A program made the position numbers and the translations under genes. 64,000 bases of DNA from Vespertiliibacter pulmonis (GTDB lineage Bacteria > Pseudomonadota > Gammaproteobacteria > Enterobacterales > Pasteurellaceae): positions 248,001 through 312,000 of the forward strand of contig NZ_CP016615.1 of the NCBI RefSeq assembly GCF_013377275.1, read 5' to 3'. Below are positions 1 through 10,843 of the stretch, one piece after another. Within the stretch, counting starts at the first letter, position 1, and every line of letters begins with the position of its first letter. The notes under the pieces are model-generated. The model made no database searches and had not been told where the DNA came from. It saw only the letters and a program-made list of their open reading frames with translations.

Positions 1-104
1 TTGCGTTTTTTATCCGTCTAATAGATTGAAATTTTCAGTTAAAAAGCATACTTTCTGGAATATCATTCATTGACCAATATGGTCTCTAACAAGAGGAAAA
101 TGTG

Positions 105-431
105 ATGACAATCAATATTTCAAGCAAACAAATGGATATTACCCCAACAATTCGTGCTTACATTGAAGAACGTTTAGCAAAATTGAATAAATGGCAAACC
201 CAGCTTATTAACCCACATTTTATGATCCACAAACAGCCCAATGGCTACGAAGTAGAAGCCGCTATCGGCACACCTGTAGGAGATCTTTTTGCTAAAGCTC
301 AAGATCATGATTTATACAAAGCGATACATGATGTCGAAGTAAAACTTGAAGCTCAACTGAATAAACAAAAACATAAAGGAGAAGCTCGCCGAGCAGACGA
401 AAGTTTGAAAACATTAGTAGAATCAGAATAA
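105..431 (+). CDS. raiA: Ribosome-associated inhibitor A / hibernation promoting factor (RaiA/YfiA)
   Basis: Small cytosolic protein that binds the 30S subunit in stationary phase or cold and blocks tRNA sites, keeping 70S ribosomes idle. The 108-residue product follows E. coli RaiA almost end to end: SKQMDITP near the start, RLAKLNKWQ, LINPH and the basic HKGEARRA segment before a short acidic tail. It lacks the long C-terminal domain of long-form HPF. The GTG at 102 is in frame, but ATG at 105 has the better spacing (8 nt) from AAGAGG at 91-96 and gives the conserved N-terminus. The gene stands alone and ends at a hairpin shared with convergent sanA. Confidence 0.93.
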   Translation: MTINISSKQMDITPTIRAYIEERLAKLNKWQTQLINPHFMIHKQPNGYEVEAAIGTPVGDLFAKAQDHDLYKAIHDVEVKLEAQLNKQKHKGEARRADESLKTLVESE

Positions 432-445
432 TACATTCAAAATAC

Positions 446-478
446 AAATCGCCATAGGCATTTATCTTATGGCGATTT
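446..478. terminator. Bidirectional hairpin terminator between raiA and sanA
   Basis: An 11-bp perfect inverted repeat (AAATCGCCATA / TATGGCGATTT) with an 11-nt loop lies between the converging ends of raiA and sanA. AT-rich flanks on both sides suit use in both directions. Confidence 0.7.
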
Positions 479-487
479 ATTCTGCCA

Positions 488-1216
488 TTATTTTATTATC
501 TTAGTGCTAGAATTTATCGGCTTAACTATTTTTGATTCAGCTAAACTACTAGCATCTGCTCCTCTTAACAGATCTAGCACCATTGCAACCCGAGCAATAG
601 ACTCTCGCAGACGCACCCAATAATGTTTTTCTGGATATTTTGCAACAAAACAGATCGCATCAATATGATGAAATTTAGCTATAACTAATGCTCGTTCACA
701 ATGGAAACGTTGCGACACAATCGTAAATGGCTTTAATTTAAAAACTTTATTGGCTCGAATAATTGAATCTAAGGTATTAAAGCCTGAATAATCTTGCTGA
801 ATTATGGAACGATCGACCCCCATTTTACGCAAATCATCGGTCATCATTTTAGGTTCATTATAATAAGGGGTTTTATTATCACCACTCATTAAAAAATAGT
901 CGGCCTTTTTATTGCGATAAATCTCTCTTGCTGCAGCTAACCGATATTTATAATACAAATTTGGCATACCTGATGGATAAAACTTAGCTGTGCCTAATAC
1001 CACAGCGTATTCTCTCTTAGGTAATTTTTCAATATCTGTAAAAATGCTTTCTTTAACAAGATAGCTTGTACTAATATCAATCAACAAAACAAAAACCACT
1101 AATGGAATCAATCCCCATTTAATCGCAAAACGAAAAAAATATATAACCTTGCGTAGTAACGAAAACAAGGTTACTTTAAATTTACTTTGTTTATTTGAAT
1201 GATTCTGTTCTGTCAT
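488..1216 (-). CDS. sanA: SanA-like inner membrane protein (DUF218 / YdcF fold)
   Basis: Homologue of E. coli SanA, an inner-membrane protein that supports envelope barrier function against vancomycin at high temperature; its biochemical activity is unsettled. A basic N-terminus precedes one membrane segment at about residues 33-52, followed by a DUF218 domain. Motifs match SanA closely: VVLGTAK, LLSGDN-like FLMSGDN, YNEP, DYSGFNTLDSI and the strongly conserved SQRFHCERALVIA. At 242 residues it is of normal length. Its ATG overlaps the TGA of the upstream DMT transporter gene by 4 nt, so the two are probably translationally coupled. A second DUF218 protein is encoded at 56183-56932. Confidence 0.85.
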   Translation of the reverse strand: MTEQNHSNKQSKFKVTLFSLLRKVIYFFRFAIKWGLIPLVVFVLLIDISTSYLVKESIFTDIEKLPKREYAVVLGTAKFYPSGMPNLYYKYRLAAAREIYRNKKADYFLMSGDNKTPYYNEPKMMTDDLRKMGVDRSIIQQDYSGFNTLDSIIRANKVFKLKPFTIVSQRFHCERALVIAKFHHIDAICFVAKYPEKHYWVRLRESIARVAMVLDLLRGADASSLAESKIVKPINSSTKIIK

Positions 1217-2112
1217 TTAACTTGTTGTTTAGCAAGCTTTGCTTCTACTTGAGTAATATACATTGTAGCAATAATAATAATACCAGCACCCAACCATAAT
1301 TTACCAGGCGGCACCCAATTAAATACAAACCAACCTGCTAAGACATTTAACGGTAATTTAATAAAATCAAAAGGTTGAATATAAGAGGCATCAGCTAAGC
1401 TATATGCCTTAGCCACGGCTAATTGTGCTAATGCTGTAAAAAAGCCCAATAAAATTAACCACCCCAAATCACTCATTGATAATAAATGAAAACCCGTAGG
1501 GCTTAAATCTGTCATTGCGATTAAAAGATTAAACGGGGTAATTAAAATAAATAGGTAAGCAACCATTGTAGTCGGAGAATCTTCACTAGATAATTTTTTC
1601 ACCATCAATGAATAACACGCCCAAAAGAATGCAGCTGCTACGGGTAATAAAACAATCCAATCAAAACTATCAGACCAAGGTTCCAAAATAATCATCGCTC
1701 CAATAAAGCCTAATAACGTAGCTATCCAACGTTTTTGATCTACTTTTTCTTTAAGTAACAGACCTGAACCAATCGTAACAAATAGCGGGGAAGTCATCAG
1801 TAATGCAATGCCCTGCCAAATTGGAATTGGGTGAGTTAATGCCATTGTCCAACATTGTATTCCGATGGCTGATAAAAAAACTCGAAAACAGTGCTGCCCA
1901 AAATGTTTGGTCCTTAACGATTGAGTGAACCCCATTTTTATCATACTCGGTAATAAAAATAGAAAAGCGACTAAATACTGCATTAACGCAATTACACTAG
2001 AATCAATAGGTGAAATTGACGTTAATTTAGGAATTAAAGTATTGATACAAGCAAAAAGAATGCCTGCAGTAACAATCGCAAGAGCAGCCTTAACTGGTTG
2101 ATGTGTCTGCAT
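1213..2112 (-). CDS. EamA/DMT-superfamily membrane transporter
   Basis: A 299-residue, very hydrophobic protein with about ten predicted membrane helices in two EamA repeats, the usual architecture of drug/metabolite transporters of the RhaT/RarD/YdcZ kind. The second repeat carries the typical ending in which a conserved proline and glycines interrupt the last helices. The substrate cannot be told from sequence; the family exports amino acids, nucleotides and other small metabolites. It is the first gene of a two-gene minus-strand unit with sanA (4-nt ATGA overlap) and is divergent from metX across a 194-bp gap. Confidence 0.8.
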   Translation of the reverse strand: MQTHQPVKAALAIVTAGILFACINTLIPKLTSISPIDSSVIALMQYLVAFLFLLPSMIKMGFTQSLRTKHFGQHCFRVFLSAIGIQCWTMALTHPIPIWQGIALLMTSPLFVTIGSGLLLKEKVDQKRWIATLLGFIGAMIILEPWSDSFDWIVLLPVAAAFFWACYSLMVKKLSSEDSPTTMVAYLFILITPFNLLIAMTDLSPTGFHLLSMSDLGWLILLGFFTALAQLAVAKAYSLADASYIQPFDFIKLPLNVLAGWFVFNWVPPGKLWLGAGIIIIATMYITQVEAKLAKQQVK

Positions 2113-2193
2113 AATCTCTACATGAAAAATAAAATGGGGAATAGCATAACGGAGCTAAAAGAAAAAGCAAGTAATTATATAACCCTAAATCAT

Positions 2194-2209
2194 GGACGTA
2201 TAGATGCCT
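2194..2209 (+). promoter_or_regulatory. Candidate tandem MetJ box upstream of metX
   Basis: Two abutting 8-mers, GGACGTAT and AGATGCCT, each match the MetJ consensus AGACGTCT at 6 of 8 positions. They lie about 100 bp before metX, just ahead of a TTGACA at 2218-2223 and a TACAAT at 2232-2237. MetJ with S-adenosylmethionine represses methionine genes by binding tandem met boxes. The site is inferred by eye; the exact promoter pairing is uncertain. Confidence 0.4.
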
Positions 2210-2306
2210 AAATTTTCTTGACAAGGCTATTTACAATAGATAAGTTAGTCATTATCCAATGTGCAAACAGTAAAATTTCGTAAACATTTTGTAATTTAAG
2301 GATACT

Positions 2307-3416
2307 ATGGCACAAACCATCACACTTTTTCACGATTTTCCTCTGAAATTAGCTTTAGGTGGAACACTTTCACCAATTGATGTTGCTTATCAAACGTATG
2401 GTACCCTCAACGCAAATAAAGATAATGCAGTATTACTATGCCACGCATTAACAGGCGATGCAGAACCATATCATAACTCGCTTACAGATAAAGGTTGGTG
2501 GCAAGATTTTATTGGCCCTAATCTCGCTTTTGATACTAATCGTTATTTTTTTATCTGCTCAAACGTACTCGGTGGCTGTAAAGGCACAACAGGGCCAATG
2601 TCAATCAATTCTCAAACCCAGCGCCCTTATGGCAGTACATTTCCAGCAATTACGGTACAAGATATTGTTAGAGTGCAAAAGGCACTTCTTGATAAGCTCA
2701 ATATTCCTCATTTAAAAGCTGTAGTAGGCGGTTCATTTGGCGGAATGCAAGCAACTCAATGGGGGATTTTTTATCCAGAGTTTATGGATAATATCATCAA
2801 CCTTTGCTCATCGCTCACCTTGAGTGCCGAGGCCATTGGTTTTAATCATATTATGCGTCAAGCAATTATTAATGATCCTAATTTTAATAATGGCGATTAC
2901 TATGACAAATCTCCCCCAACTCACGGCTTAAAACTTGCACGAATGTTAGGTATGCTAACTTACCGTACCGATATACAATTAGAAAAAGCCTTTGGGCGTG
3001 AGACAAAGCAACAAGCGGCAATTTGGGGAGATTATTTTCAAGTTGAATCTTATTTAAGCTATCAAGGTGTAAAATTTTTAGACCGTTTTGATGCTAACAG
3101 CTATATACGTTTACTTAGGGCATTAGATTTGTACGATCCAACCTTTGGGTTTAATAACGAGCAAGAAGCACTCAGTAGAATTCAAGCTAATTATACATTA
3201 GTTGGAGTAACAAGTGATCAATTATTTAAACAAATTGATCTACATAAGAGCCATAAACGGTTGTTGAATGCTGGTGTAAACGTTAAATACCACGAATTTT
3301 ATTCAAGCTTTGGACACGATGCTTTTTTGGTAGATTATGATTTTTTTGAACCTATTTTACGTGAGAGTATCGCAAAAAAACGGGGAAATCTCACCGCTTG
3401 TTTACCCACTTTTTAA
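2307..3416 (+). CDS. metX: Homoserine O-acetyltransferase MetX
   Basis: Transfers acetyl from acetyl-CoA to homoserine in the first committed step of methionine synthesis. It is an alpha/beta-hydrolase of 369 residues. The nucleophile is Ser143 in GGSFGGMQ (141-148), the oxyanion region is CHALTGDA (45-52), and the catalytic His lies in [11 protein letters not shown] near the C-terminus. This is the MetX route, unlike the succinyl-transferring MetA of enterics. ATG follows TAAGGATACT, a good ribosome site. A candidate MetJ operator lies upstream. Its last 15 nt overlap the 3' end of recO on the other strand, and an uptake signal core sits at 3393-3401 inside the tail. Confidence 0.93.
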   Translation: MAQTITLFHDFPLKLALGGTLSPIDVAYQTYGTLNANKDNAVLLCHALTGDAEPYHNSLTDKGWWQDFIGPNLAFDTNRYFFICSNVLGGCKGTTGPMSINSQTQRPYGSTFPAITVQDIVRVQKALLDKLNIPHLKAVVGGSFGGMQATQWGIFYPEFMDNIINLCSSLTLSAEAIGFNHIMRQAIINDPNFNNGDYYDKSPPTHGLKLARMLGMLTYRTDIQLEKAFGRETKQQAAIWGDYFQVESYLSYQGVKFLDRFDANSYIRLLRALDLYDPTFGFNNEQEALSRIQANYTLVGVTSDQLFKQIDLHKSHKRLLNAGVNVKYHEFYSSFGHDAFLVDYDFFEPILRESIAKKRGNLTACLPTF

Positions 3417-4121
3417 CTGATAGGGCAAAATAGTTTGAAATAATTCTCTACTTTTCAACGGCGTATTACCTAAATAGGGCTTTAAAGCAATTCTCGTAAA
3501 ACGTTTCGCTGCTTGTTGAGTCGCCTTTTCACTAAAATCAAACACATCAAATGCTAATAAATCTTTACCTAAAAACATTCGATTATTCGCTAACAACGAT
3601 GCAACAAATCCTCGGTCTTCATAAAATTGATAAGACATTTCAGGATCAACTTCTTTTCCTGTCGCTGCACAATGGGTAAAATCTACTCCATATCCCAATG
3701 CTTTTAATACCCTAAACTCAAAAGTTCGTAATGTTGGCTCAAGGTTATCAGGTTGGCTTGCTAGCAATGTGATACATTGTAAATAATGCTGAAAAAGATC
3801 AGGATATGCCGTCTGATTTTCTAATACTCTCACCAAAACTTCATTAACATAAAAACCACTATATAACGCAAGAGTTGTCATTGGTAGAGTTAATGAAGCG
3901 GATTCAGCCTTAAGTAATGTTTTGAGATTCCCTTTTCCTCCCCAATGCAAAAATAACGGCGTAAAAGGCTGTAACAATGCTTTTAGTGGCGAACGGGGAC
4001 GGCGAGCGCCTTTGGCTAGCAATGTAATCCTTCCCTCATTTTCCGTGAAAAAATCAACTAATAAGCTAGTTTCACTATATTCACGGCGGTGCAATACAAA
4101 GCCTCGTTGTAATATATTCAT
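3402..4121 (-). CDS. recO: DNA repair protein RecO
   Basis: Recombination mediator that works with RecR to load RecA on SSB-coated single strands in the RecF pathway. The 239-residue protein starts with the typical OB-fold domain ([27 protein letters not shown]-type opening, then the basic KGARRPRSP segment), followed by the helical C-terminal domain. Length is normal for gammaproteobacterial RecO. It lies at the end of the lepA-lepB-rnc-era cluster as in E. coli, but a hairpin at 4158-4189 separates it from era. Its stop codon lies inside the end of convergent metX. Confidence 0.92.
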   Translation of the reverse strand: MNILQRGFVLHRREYSETSLLVDFFTENEGRITLLAKGARRPRSPLKALLQPFTPLFLHWGGKGNLKTLLKAESASLTLPMTTLALYSGFYVNEVLVRVLENQTAYPDLFQHYLQCITLLASQPDNLEPTLRTFEFRVLKALGYGVDFTHCAATGKEVDPEMSYQFYEDRGFVASLLANNRMFLGKDLLAFDVFDFSEKATQQAAKRFTRIALKPYLGNTPLKSRELFQTILPYQLKSG

Positions 4122-4157
4122 AATTTATTACGGCACATTAGATAGCTAAATGTAAAA

Positions 4158-4189
4158 ATGCTGATAATAAAATATCTCATTATCAGCAT
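4158..4189 (-). terminator. Hairpin terminator after era
   Basis: Perfect 11-bp inverted repeat (ATGCTGATAAT / ATTATCAGCAT, 10-nt loop). On the minus strand it is followed by TTTTTAC, so it should stop transcripts leaving era before recO. Confidence 0.65.
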
Positions 4190-4215
4190 CTTTTATTTAG
4201 GATAATTTAGTGTTC

Positions 4216-5118
4216 TTACTCGTCAATATAACCCAGACTACGCAAGGCTCGCTCATCATCAGCCCAACCAGCTTTCACTTTTACCCAAAGCTCGAGGTGA
4301 ACTTTACTATCAAATAAACGTTCCATATCTGCACGAGCTTCTGTCCCAATAACTTTGATTTTTTGCCCTTTACTACCGATGACCATTTTTTTCTGCCCTT
4401 CACGATCAACTAAAATTACTCCATTGATTTCGTAAGTGCCTCTTTCATTCACTTTAAACTGTTCAATTTCAACGGTAACAGCATAAGGTAGCTCTTCTCC
4501 CATAAACCGCATTAATTTCTCACGGATAATTTCAGATGCCATAAAACGCTGAGAACGGTCCGTCACATAATCTTCTGGATAATGATGAGTTCCTTCACGC
4601 AAAGATTCTCTCACTAATTTTTCAAGAATATGAACATTTTTACCACGTTGAGCTGAAATCGGAATAATATCTTTAAAAGGGAATTGTTCACTTAATTTGA
4701 TAATATGTGGAAGTAACTCTTCCTTCTCTTTAACATTATCAATTTTGTTGATAACCAAAACTACGGGAACACTTGTCCCTCGTAATTTATTTAGCACCAT
4801 TTCATCATCATCGGTCCATTTTGTACCTTCAACCACAAAAACAACCATATCGACATCAGTGATCGCACTACTTGCTGCACGGTTCATCAAGCGGTTAATT
4901 GCCCGCTTTTCTTCAATATGTAGCCCTGGAGTATCCACATAAATTTCTTGATAAGCTCCTTCCGTTTTAATGCCTAAAATTCGGTGGCGAGTCGTCTGTG
5001 CTTTTCGGGAAGTAATCGAAATTTTCTGCCCTAAAATTTTATTTAATAACGTTGATTTGCCAACATTCGGACGACCAACAATAGCAATGAAGCCACAATA
5101 TGTTTTTTGTTCTGTCAT
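4216..5118 (-). CDS. era: GTPase Era
   Basis: Essential GTPase that binds the 3' end of 16S rRNA through a KH domain during 30S maturation. With the chosen start it has 300 residues. The G1 motif GRPNVGKS is at 15-22, DTPG and NKID follow, and the C-terminal KH domain has [11 protein letters not shown]. The frame is open 16 codons further upstream, but the ATG at 5118 follows an AAAGAGA ribosome site and gives the family's [10 protein letters not shown]-type N-terminus. It follows rnc by about 70 nt, the usual rnc-era order, and probably shares its transcript. Confidence 0.94.
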   Translation of the reverse strand: MTEQKTYCGFIAIVGRPNVGKSTLLNKILGQKISITSRKAQTTRHRILGIKTEGAYQEIYVDTPGLHIEEKRAINRLMNRAASSAITDVDMVVFVVEGTKWTDDDEMVLNKLRGTSVPVVLVINKIDNVKEKEELLPHIIKLSEQFPFKDIIPISAQRGKNVHILEKLVRESLREGTHHYPEDYVTDRSQRFMASEIIREKLMRFMGEELPYAVTVEIEQFKVNERGTYEINGVILVDREGQKKMVIGSKGQKIKVIGTEARADMERLFDSKVHLELWVKVKAGWADDERALRSLGYIDE

Positions 5119-5189
5119 TATATTCTCTTTAATTAAAAAGACTCGCGATGTATATTTATTATACAATATAACTCGCCGCTTGTTATTTA

Positions 5190-5864
5190 TTACTTAATCT
5201 CTAACTGGTTAATTACTTGCTCTGCAGCATTCTGCTCTGCCTTACGGCGGCTTGTACCAATACCAATAAATAGCTGTTCAACATTTGCTATTTTACAGCT
5301 TACTTTAAATTGCTGATTATGAGCTTCACCTTTAATTTCCATTACTTGATAATCAGGTAGCGGTAGTTTTCGTCCTTGCAAAAATTCTTGTAAACGGGTT
5401 TTAGGATCTTTTTGAGCTTCGCCTGGTTTCATTTGCATTAAGAGATCTTGATACCAAACATTTACCTGCTTTTCAGCTATTTCAATATTTGAATCAAGAT
5501 AAATTGCAGCGATTATCGCTTCCACGCAATCTGACAAAATCGACTCTCGTCGATAACCACCACTTTTTAACTCCCCAGCCCCTAATTTTAAATACTCCCC
5601 TAAATCAAATTGACGAGCAATCACAGCAAGGGTTTCCTCCTTAACCAAGGCAGCACGCATTCGGCTTAACTCACCTTCATTTGCTGCTGGAAATTTTTCA
5701 TATAACGCCTTACCAATGACAAAATTCAAAATAGAATCACCTAAAAATTCAAGGCGTTCATTATTTTTCATTGCTGCACTACGGTGCGTTAAAGCTTGTT
5801 TCAGATAGGCTAAGTCTGTAAATTGATAGCCTAACGTTTTCTGTAATCGTTCTAACTGCATCAT
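5190..5864 (-). CDS. rnc: Ribonuclease III
   Basis: Cuts double-stranded RNA, processing the 30S rRNA precursor and many mRNAs. The 224-residue protein has the nuclease domain signature [10 protein letters not shown] at 35-44, which carries the metal-binding acids, and a second acidic site around [15 protein letters not shown]-terminal double-stranded RNA binding domain starts near residue 155 ([12 protein letters not shown]) and ends in the KAEQNAAEQ helix. Two adjacent ATG codons are possible starts; AGAGGG about 11 nt upstream fits the first. It lies between lepB and era as in enterics. Confidence 0.95.
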   Translation of the reverse strand: MMQLERLQKTLGYQFTDLAYLKQALTHRSAAMKNNERLEFLGDSILNFVIGKALYEKFPAANEGELSRMRAALVKEETLAVIARQFDLGEYLKLGAGELKSGGYRRESILSDCVEAIIAAIYLDSNIEIAEKQVNVWYQDLLMQMKPGEAQKDPKTRLQEFLQGRKLPLPDYQVMEIKGEAHNQQFKVSCKIANVEQLFIGIGTSRRKAEQNAAEQVINQLEIK

Positions 5865-5899
5865 TTTGTTTAATATCCCTCTTTCAGAGGTTGTCTGAA

Positions 5900-6862
5900 T
5901 TATTTAATCGGGGTAAACATTCTCTCAAATCGAATTCCTGTTGGAAATTCATTCGCTTTTTTATCTAAGCTAAGCCATAACCAGGTTGCTTTACCAACCA
6001 TATTCTTTTCTGGTACAAATCCCCAGAAACGACTATCCTCGCTGTTATCACGGTTATCACCCATCACAAAATAATGTCCTTGTGGAACAATCCATTCCCC
6101 ATCAGCTAAGTCTGCTTGCTTATAAAAATAAGGGGCGTAATTAAATGGCATTGGATTATTCAAAATTTGATGAGTAACATCGCCCTGCTCGGTACGCTCT
6201 ACTTGCATATCTCCGTGGTAGAAGAAATCAGGATTTGGTTTACCTTCACTATATTTAAATACATTAACTTCCCCCGTATCGCCGTGGGTAACGGTTAAAT
6301 CTTGAGTCTCAAAATTATATTTTACTCTATCTCCCCCAACACCAATTACTCGTTTAATATAATCTATATGTGGATGCTTGGGTGCTTTAAACACGACAAC
6401 ATCACCCCGTTGAGGTTTACCCGTTTCAATTAATGTATTTTGCCAAATCGGATCTTTAATCCCATAAGCATATTTTTCAACGATCAAAAAGTCTCCCACT
6501 CTTAAAGTTGGTTCCATTGAACCACTCGGAATTTGGAATGGTTCAAATAAGAAAGAACGAATAATCGTCACAACAAACAGAACCCCAAAAAGTGATGCTA
6601 AAAATTCACCAATCACGGAACGAGGCTGAATATCTTGCAATTCTTCCTTGGTCAATTCACGCCCTAAACGTTTTTCTTCACGTAAAATCTTAGCTTTACG
6701 GCGTGGATTTGCACTGAATTGATAAAATCCCGCAAAAATCCCACAAATAATCACTAACCCGACTAAAATAATTGAAATGGTATTGGGTAATTCCATTGAA
6801 TCTAATCCTTTCCAAATACCATATAACACTGCGATAAAAATGATTGGCAGAAAATTTGCCAT
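5900..6862 (-). CDS. lepB: Signal peptidase I (leader peptidase)
   Basis: Inner-membrane serine protease that removes signal peptides from Sec and Tat exported proteins on the periplasmic side. Two membrane segments, at about 5-20 and 28-48, flank a basic cytoplasmic loop, and a third hydrophobic stretch near 88-104 leads into the catalytic domain. The nucleophile is Ser115 in PSGSM and the general base is Lys170 in [20 protein letters not shown] (box E) is near the C-terminus. At 320 residues it matches E. coli LepB. It follows lepA by 78 nt; the gap carries an uptake signal at 6888-6896. Confidence 0.94.
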   Translation of the reverse strand: MANFLPIIFIAVLYGIWKGLDSMELPNTISIILVGLVIICGIFAGFYQFSANPRRKAKILREEKRLGRELTKEELQDIQPRSVIGEFLASLFGVLFVVTIIRSFLFEPFQIPSGSMEPTLRVGDFLIVEKYAYGIKDPIWQNTLIETGKPQRGDVVVFKAPKHPHIDYIKRVIGVGGDRVKYNFETQDLTVTHGDTGEVNVFKYSEGKPNPDFFYHGDMQVERTEQGDVTHQILNNPMPFNYAPYFYKQADLADGEWIVPQGHYFVMGDNRDNSEDSRFWGFVPEKNMVGKATWLWLSLDKKANEFPTGIRFERMFTPIK

Positions 6863-6940
6863 CTATTTCTCCTTATTTAATAGTGATACAAGCGGTCTGT
6901 TTTATAAAACTTTTACACATCTAACCGCTTACAAATGATC

Positions 6941-8740
6941 TTAATCCTTTCCAACATGTAAAATGGCTAAGAATGCTTCTTGTGGAACTTCCACATTACC
7001 GAGCGATTTCATTCGCTTTTTACCTTCTTTTTGCTTCTGTAAGAGCTTTTTCTTACGACTTACATCACCACCGTAACATTTTGCTAATACATTTTTACGC
7101 AACTGTTTCACCGTTGAACGAGCAATAACATGGTTACCAATTGCGGCTTGAATAGCAATATCAAACTGCTGACGAGGAATCAATTCTTTCATTTTTTCCA
7201 CTAGCTCACGACCTCGATAAGGTGCATTCGCCTTATGTACGATTAAGGCTAACGCATCAACACGCTCACCATTAATCATAATATCAACACGCACCATATC
7301 CTCTGTTTGGAATCGCTTAAAACCATAATCTAGGGACGCATAACCACGAGAAGTTGATTTTAAACGGTCAAAGAAATCGAGAACAACTTCACCCATTGGA
7401 ATCTCATAAGTTAATGCGATCTGATTACCGTGATAAACCATATTTGTTTGCACACCACGCTTTTCAACGCATAATGTAATAACATTTCCTAAGTATGCTT
7501 GTGGTACAAGCATATTACATTCTGCAATCGGTTCACGAATTTCCGCAATATTACTAATCGGTGGCAATTTTGATGGGCTATCAATATAGACAACTTCACC
7601 ATTGGTTTGTTCCACTTCATAGACTACCGTTGGGGCTGTGGTAATTAAATCAAGATCATACTCACGTTCTAAACGCTCTTGAATAATTTCCATATGCAAT
7701 AAGCCAAGGAAACCACAACGGAAACCAAAACCTAATGCTGTTGAATTTTCAGGCTCATAAAATAATGATGCGTCATTTAAACTTAGTTTACCAAGTGCAT
7801 CACGAAATGCTTCGTAATCGTCAGAACTAATAGGGAAAAGCCCTGCGTAAACTTGTGGTTTTACTTTCTTAAACCCTGGCAAAGCTTCCTCTGCTGAATG
7901 GTGGTGAGAGGTTAGCGTATCGCCAACAGGTGCACCTAAAATATCTTTAATTGCACAAACTACCCAGCCCACTTCACCTGTTTTTAATTCTGTAGTATCT
8001 ACTTGTTTTGGCGTAAAAATACCAAGGCGATCTACGTTATAAGACTGTCCTGTGCTCATTACTTTAATCTTATCGCCTTTTTTAATGACACCATTTTTTA
8101 CACGTACAAGGGAAACAACCCCTAAATAATTATCGAACCAAGAATCAATAATTAACGCTTGTAATGGCGCATCTGGATCGCCCTCTGGCGCAGGAATTTT
8201 TGCGACAATTTCTTCTAAAACAAGATCAATGCCCACCCCTGTTTTAGCAGAACAACGTACTGCTTCCATTGCATCAATTCCAACAATATCCTCAATTTCT
8301 TCTGCCACTCTCTCAGGCTCTGCGGCGGGTAAATCGATCTTATTTAAGATTGGCACAACTTCTAAATTCATCTCAATAGCCGTATAGCAGTTTGCCAAGG
8401 TTTGAGCCTCAACTCCTTGCCCTGCATCAACAACCAACAATGCTCCTTCACAAGCGGCAAGAGAACGAGAAACTTCATAGGAGAAATCCACATGCCCTGG
8501 CGTATCAATAAAATTTAGCTGATAAGTTTCACCATCGTTGGCTTTATAATTTAAGGTTACACTTTGAGCTTTAATGGTAATACCACGCTCACGCTCTAAA
8601 TCCATTGAATCAAGCACTTGAGCTTCCATTTCACGATCAGATAACCCACCACAAGTTTGGATCAAACGGTCTGAAAGCGTTGATTTTCCGTGGTCAATAT
8701 GGGCAATAATTGAAAAATTACGAATATTCTGCATTTTCAT
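6941..8740 (-). CDS. lepA: Elongation factor 4 (LepA)
   Basis: Ribosome-associated GTPase linked to back-translocation and 30S biogenesis. The 599-residue product is nearly collinear with E. coli Lep[10 protein letters not shown] (G1), [14 protein letters not shown] (G3), NKIDLP (G4), then EF-G-like domains and the LepA-specific C-terminal domain with [19 protein letters not shown] at 8740 and 8734 are both possible; neither has a strong Shine-Dalgarno (an AGGACA lies about 16 nt before the first). It is first in the lepA-lepB-rnc-era unit and divergent from gpmA over 267 bp, in which no other gene is seen. Confidence 0.95.
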   Translation of the reverse strand: MKMQNIRNFSIIAHIDHGKSTLSDRLIQTCGGLSDREMEAQVLDSMDLERERGITIKAQSVTLNYKANDGETYQLNFIDTPGHVDFSYEVSRSLAACEGALLVVDAGQGVEAQTLANCYTAIEMNLEVVPILNKIDLPAAEPERVAEEIEDIVGIDAMEAVRCSAKTGVGIDLVLEEIVAKIPAPEGDPDAPLQALIIDSWFDNYLGVVSLVRVKNGVIKKGDKIKVMSTGQSYNVDRLGIFTPKQVDTTELKTGEVGWVVCAIKDILGAPVGDTLTSHHHSAEEALPGFKKVKPQVYAGLFPISSDDYEAFRDALGKLSLNDASLFYEPENSTALGFGFRCGFLGLLHMEIIQERLEREYDLDLITTAPTVVYEVEQTNGEVVYIDSPSKLPPISNIAEIREPIAECNMLVPQAYLGNVITLCVEKRGVQTNMVYHGNQIALTYEIPMGEVVLDFFDRLKSTSRGYASLDYGFKRFQTEDMVRVDIMINGERVDALALIVHKANAPYRGRELVEKMKELIPRQQFDIAIQAAIGNHVIARSTVKQLRKNVLAKCYGGDVSRKKKLLQKQKEGKKRMKSLGNVEVPQEAFLAILHVGKD

Positions 8741-9007
8741 AAGGGCAGTAAATGTCCTGTCTTTAAGTGGTTAAATAATATAAAAGAAATAATCGGTGGA
8801 TTGTACCCGAAATTTCCCCAAAATAAAAAAGAAAGCGGTGAGATTCGCTCTAAATTCTGCAAAACATCAGAAATCTTATCGATTGTCTAACAAAAAATTA
8901 TAAAAATTAGTGTAATATCAAAGAAAACACGGAGAAATATTTAAAAAATCAGTAAATTTTGTTATAAAGAACAAGTTAGACTTATTAACTTTCAATTAGG
9001 AGAAACT

Positions 9008-9691
9008 ATGGAATTAGTCTTTATTCGCCACGGCTTTAGTGAATGGAACGCAAAAAATTTATTTACTGGCTGGCGTGATGTGAATCTTACTGAACGAGGC
9101 ATTGAAGAAGCCAAATCGGCAGGTAAAAAATTATTAGATGCGGGCTATGAATTTGATATCGCATTCACTTCTGTTCTCACTCGAGCAATCAAAACCTGTA
9201 ATATCGTGTTAGAAGAATCTAACCAACTTTGGATTCCACAAGTGAAAAACTGGCGTTTAAACGAACGTCATTACGGTGCATTACAAGGCTTAGATAAAAA
9301 AGAGACGGCAGAAAAATATGGTGATGAACAAGTACATATTTGGCGTCGTTCATACGATATTTCTCCTCCAGATTTAGACCCAGCAGATCCAAATTCAGCA
9401 CATAACGATCGCCGTTATGCTCACCTACCTTCTGATGTAATTCCAAATGCGGAAAACTTGAAAATTACCCTCGAGCGTGTATTACCATTTTGGGAAGATC
9501 AAATTGCGCCAGCGCTACTTTCAGGCAAACGTGTACTTGTAACCGCTCACGGTAATTCATTAAGAGCTTTAGCAAAACACATTATCGGCATTTCTGATGA
9601 AGATATTATGGATTTTGAGATCCCAACTGGTCAGCCGTTAATCTTAAAATTAGATGATAAATTAAATTTTATTGAGAAATTTTATTTATAA
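9008..9691 (+). CDS. gpmA: 2,3-bisphosphoglycerate-dependent phosphoglycerate mutase
   Basis: Interconverts 3- and 2-phosphoglycerate in glycolysis and gluconeogenesis. The phosphohistidine is in the RHGFSEWN motif at residues 7-14, NLFTGW follows, and the second catalytic His lies in [11 protein letters not shown]. At 227 residues it is the short form seen in Haemophilus; E. coli GpmA has about 250. ATG follows TTAGGAGAAACT, a strong ribosome site. It is a single-gene unit ending in a hairpin at 9704-9736. Confidence 0.95.
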   Translation: MELVFIRHGFSEWNAKNLFTGWRDVNLTERGIEEAKSAGKKLLDAGYEFDIAFTSVLTRAIKTCNIVLEESNQLWIPQVKNWRLNERHYGALQGLDKKETAEKYGDEQVHIWRRSYDISPPDLDPADPNSAHNDRRYAHLPSDVIPNAENLKITLERVLPFWEDQIAPALLSGKRVLVTAHGNSLRALAKHIIGISDEDIMDFEIPTGQPLILKLDDKLNFIEKFYL

Positions 9692-9703
9692 TCAATAACG
9701 AAT

Positions 9704-9736
9704 ATAGGGCTATTAAATATAATTTTTAGCCCTTTT
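9704..9736 (+). terminator. Probable terminator after gpmA
   Basis: AGGGCTA (9706-9712) pairs with TAGCCCT (9727-9733) and is followed by TTTATTTTAT. The loop is 14 nt and AT-rich. Confidence 0.55.
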
Positions 9737-9768
9737 ATTTTATCTATTGTCCACATATCAGCAAAATT

Positions 9769-10308
9769 ATGAAACTCAAATACGCACTTTCAACCATTCT
9801 TACCACTATATTTCTTACAGGTTGCGTTGCACCTAGTGGAAATTACGCTTTCGATGCGAGTTTATTATCTCCACAAATCTATAATAAATATTGGGCAATG
9901 AAGCCACAAGATGATGTTGCTAATGTTTTAAAAATCACCGCTGATGGAAATGCTACTTTATATCGATATAGCTGTGATCATTTAAATAATTACAAGACAA
10001 AAAATAAAGGAACTTTCGGACAACTTATTGAAAAAATTGCTAAGGATGCGGAAGAAAAACAACCAGGAACAGAAGATTTAGTTCGTGCTTTAATTAAGGT
10101 AGAACGTTACAAATTAGAAACAACCGGCAAAAATAAAGTTGATCTTAATGCTATTTTTATCGGACGTTGGTCTAACATAGAATTCACTTCGGTCAGTAAT
10201 AATTATTTAAAAGCAACCCAAACTTTTTTTAGTGGTTTAGTTGGTGGGACTAAATATATTGAATACACCAATGTTCAATCGCCGTCTTTCCCAGTATGTA
10301 AAAAATAA
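9769..10308 (+). CDS. Hypothetical lipoprotein
   Basis: A 179-residue protein I do not recognise. Residues 1-18 form a lipoprotein signal peptide with lipobox LTGC and lipidation at Cys19, so it is probably anchored in the inner or outer membrane facing the periplasm. The mature part has two further cysteines (in YSCDH and at the C-terminal VCKK), which could form a disulfide. No repeat or known motif was seen. It sits alone between gpmA and rnpB. Confidence 0.6.
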   Translation: MKLKYALSTILTTIFLTGCVAPSGNYAFDASLLSPQIYNKYWAMKPQDDVANVLKITADGNATLYRYSCDHLNNYKTKNKGTFGQLIEKIAKDAEEKQPGTEDLVRALIKVERYKLETTGKNKVDLNAIFIGRWSNIEFTSVSNNYLKATQTFFSGLVGGTKYIEYTNVQSPSFPVCKK

Positions 10309-10334
10309 AGTACCAAATTGGTTAGAAAGAGTTT

Positions 10335-10363
10335 TTGCAATCCCTAGTGAACTCCGATATACT
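10335..10363 (+). promoter_or_regulatory. Probable sigma-70 promoter of rnpB
   Basis: TTGCAA at 10335-10340 and TATACT at 10358-10363 are 17 bp apart. Initiation about 7-10 nt downstream coincides with the expected 5' end of the RNase P RNA. Confidence 0.6.
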
Positions 10364-10371
10364 CCCAAATA

Positions 10372-10750
<379 letters not shown>

Positions 10751-10756
10751 TTTTTC

Positions 10757-10787
10757 AAAGCGAACAGAACTTTCTGTTCGCTTTTTT
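10757..10787 (+). terminator. Intrinsic terminator of rnpB
   Basis: AAAGCGAACAG / CTGTTCGCTTT hairpin with a 6-nt loop, ending in a run of six T directly after the RNase P RNA. Confidence 0.85.
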
Positions 10788-10843
10788 GTCTTCTGTGTAT
10801 CAAGCGGTTTAATTCCCCCAATATTTTGCAGATTAGGTAGCCA

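Noticed and set aside
6890-6930. Inverted uptake signals between lepA and lepB as a terminator
   Set aside because: Only 7 bp pair, over a 27-nt loop, and the genes are expected to be one transcript, so a terminator is not called.
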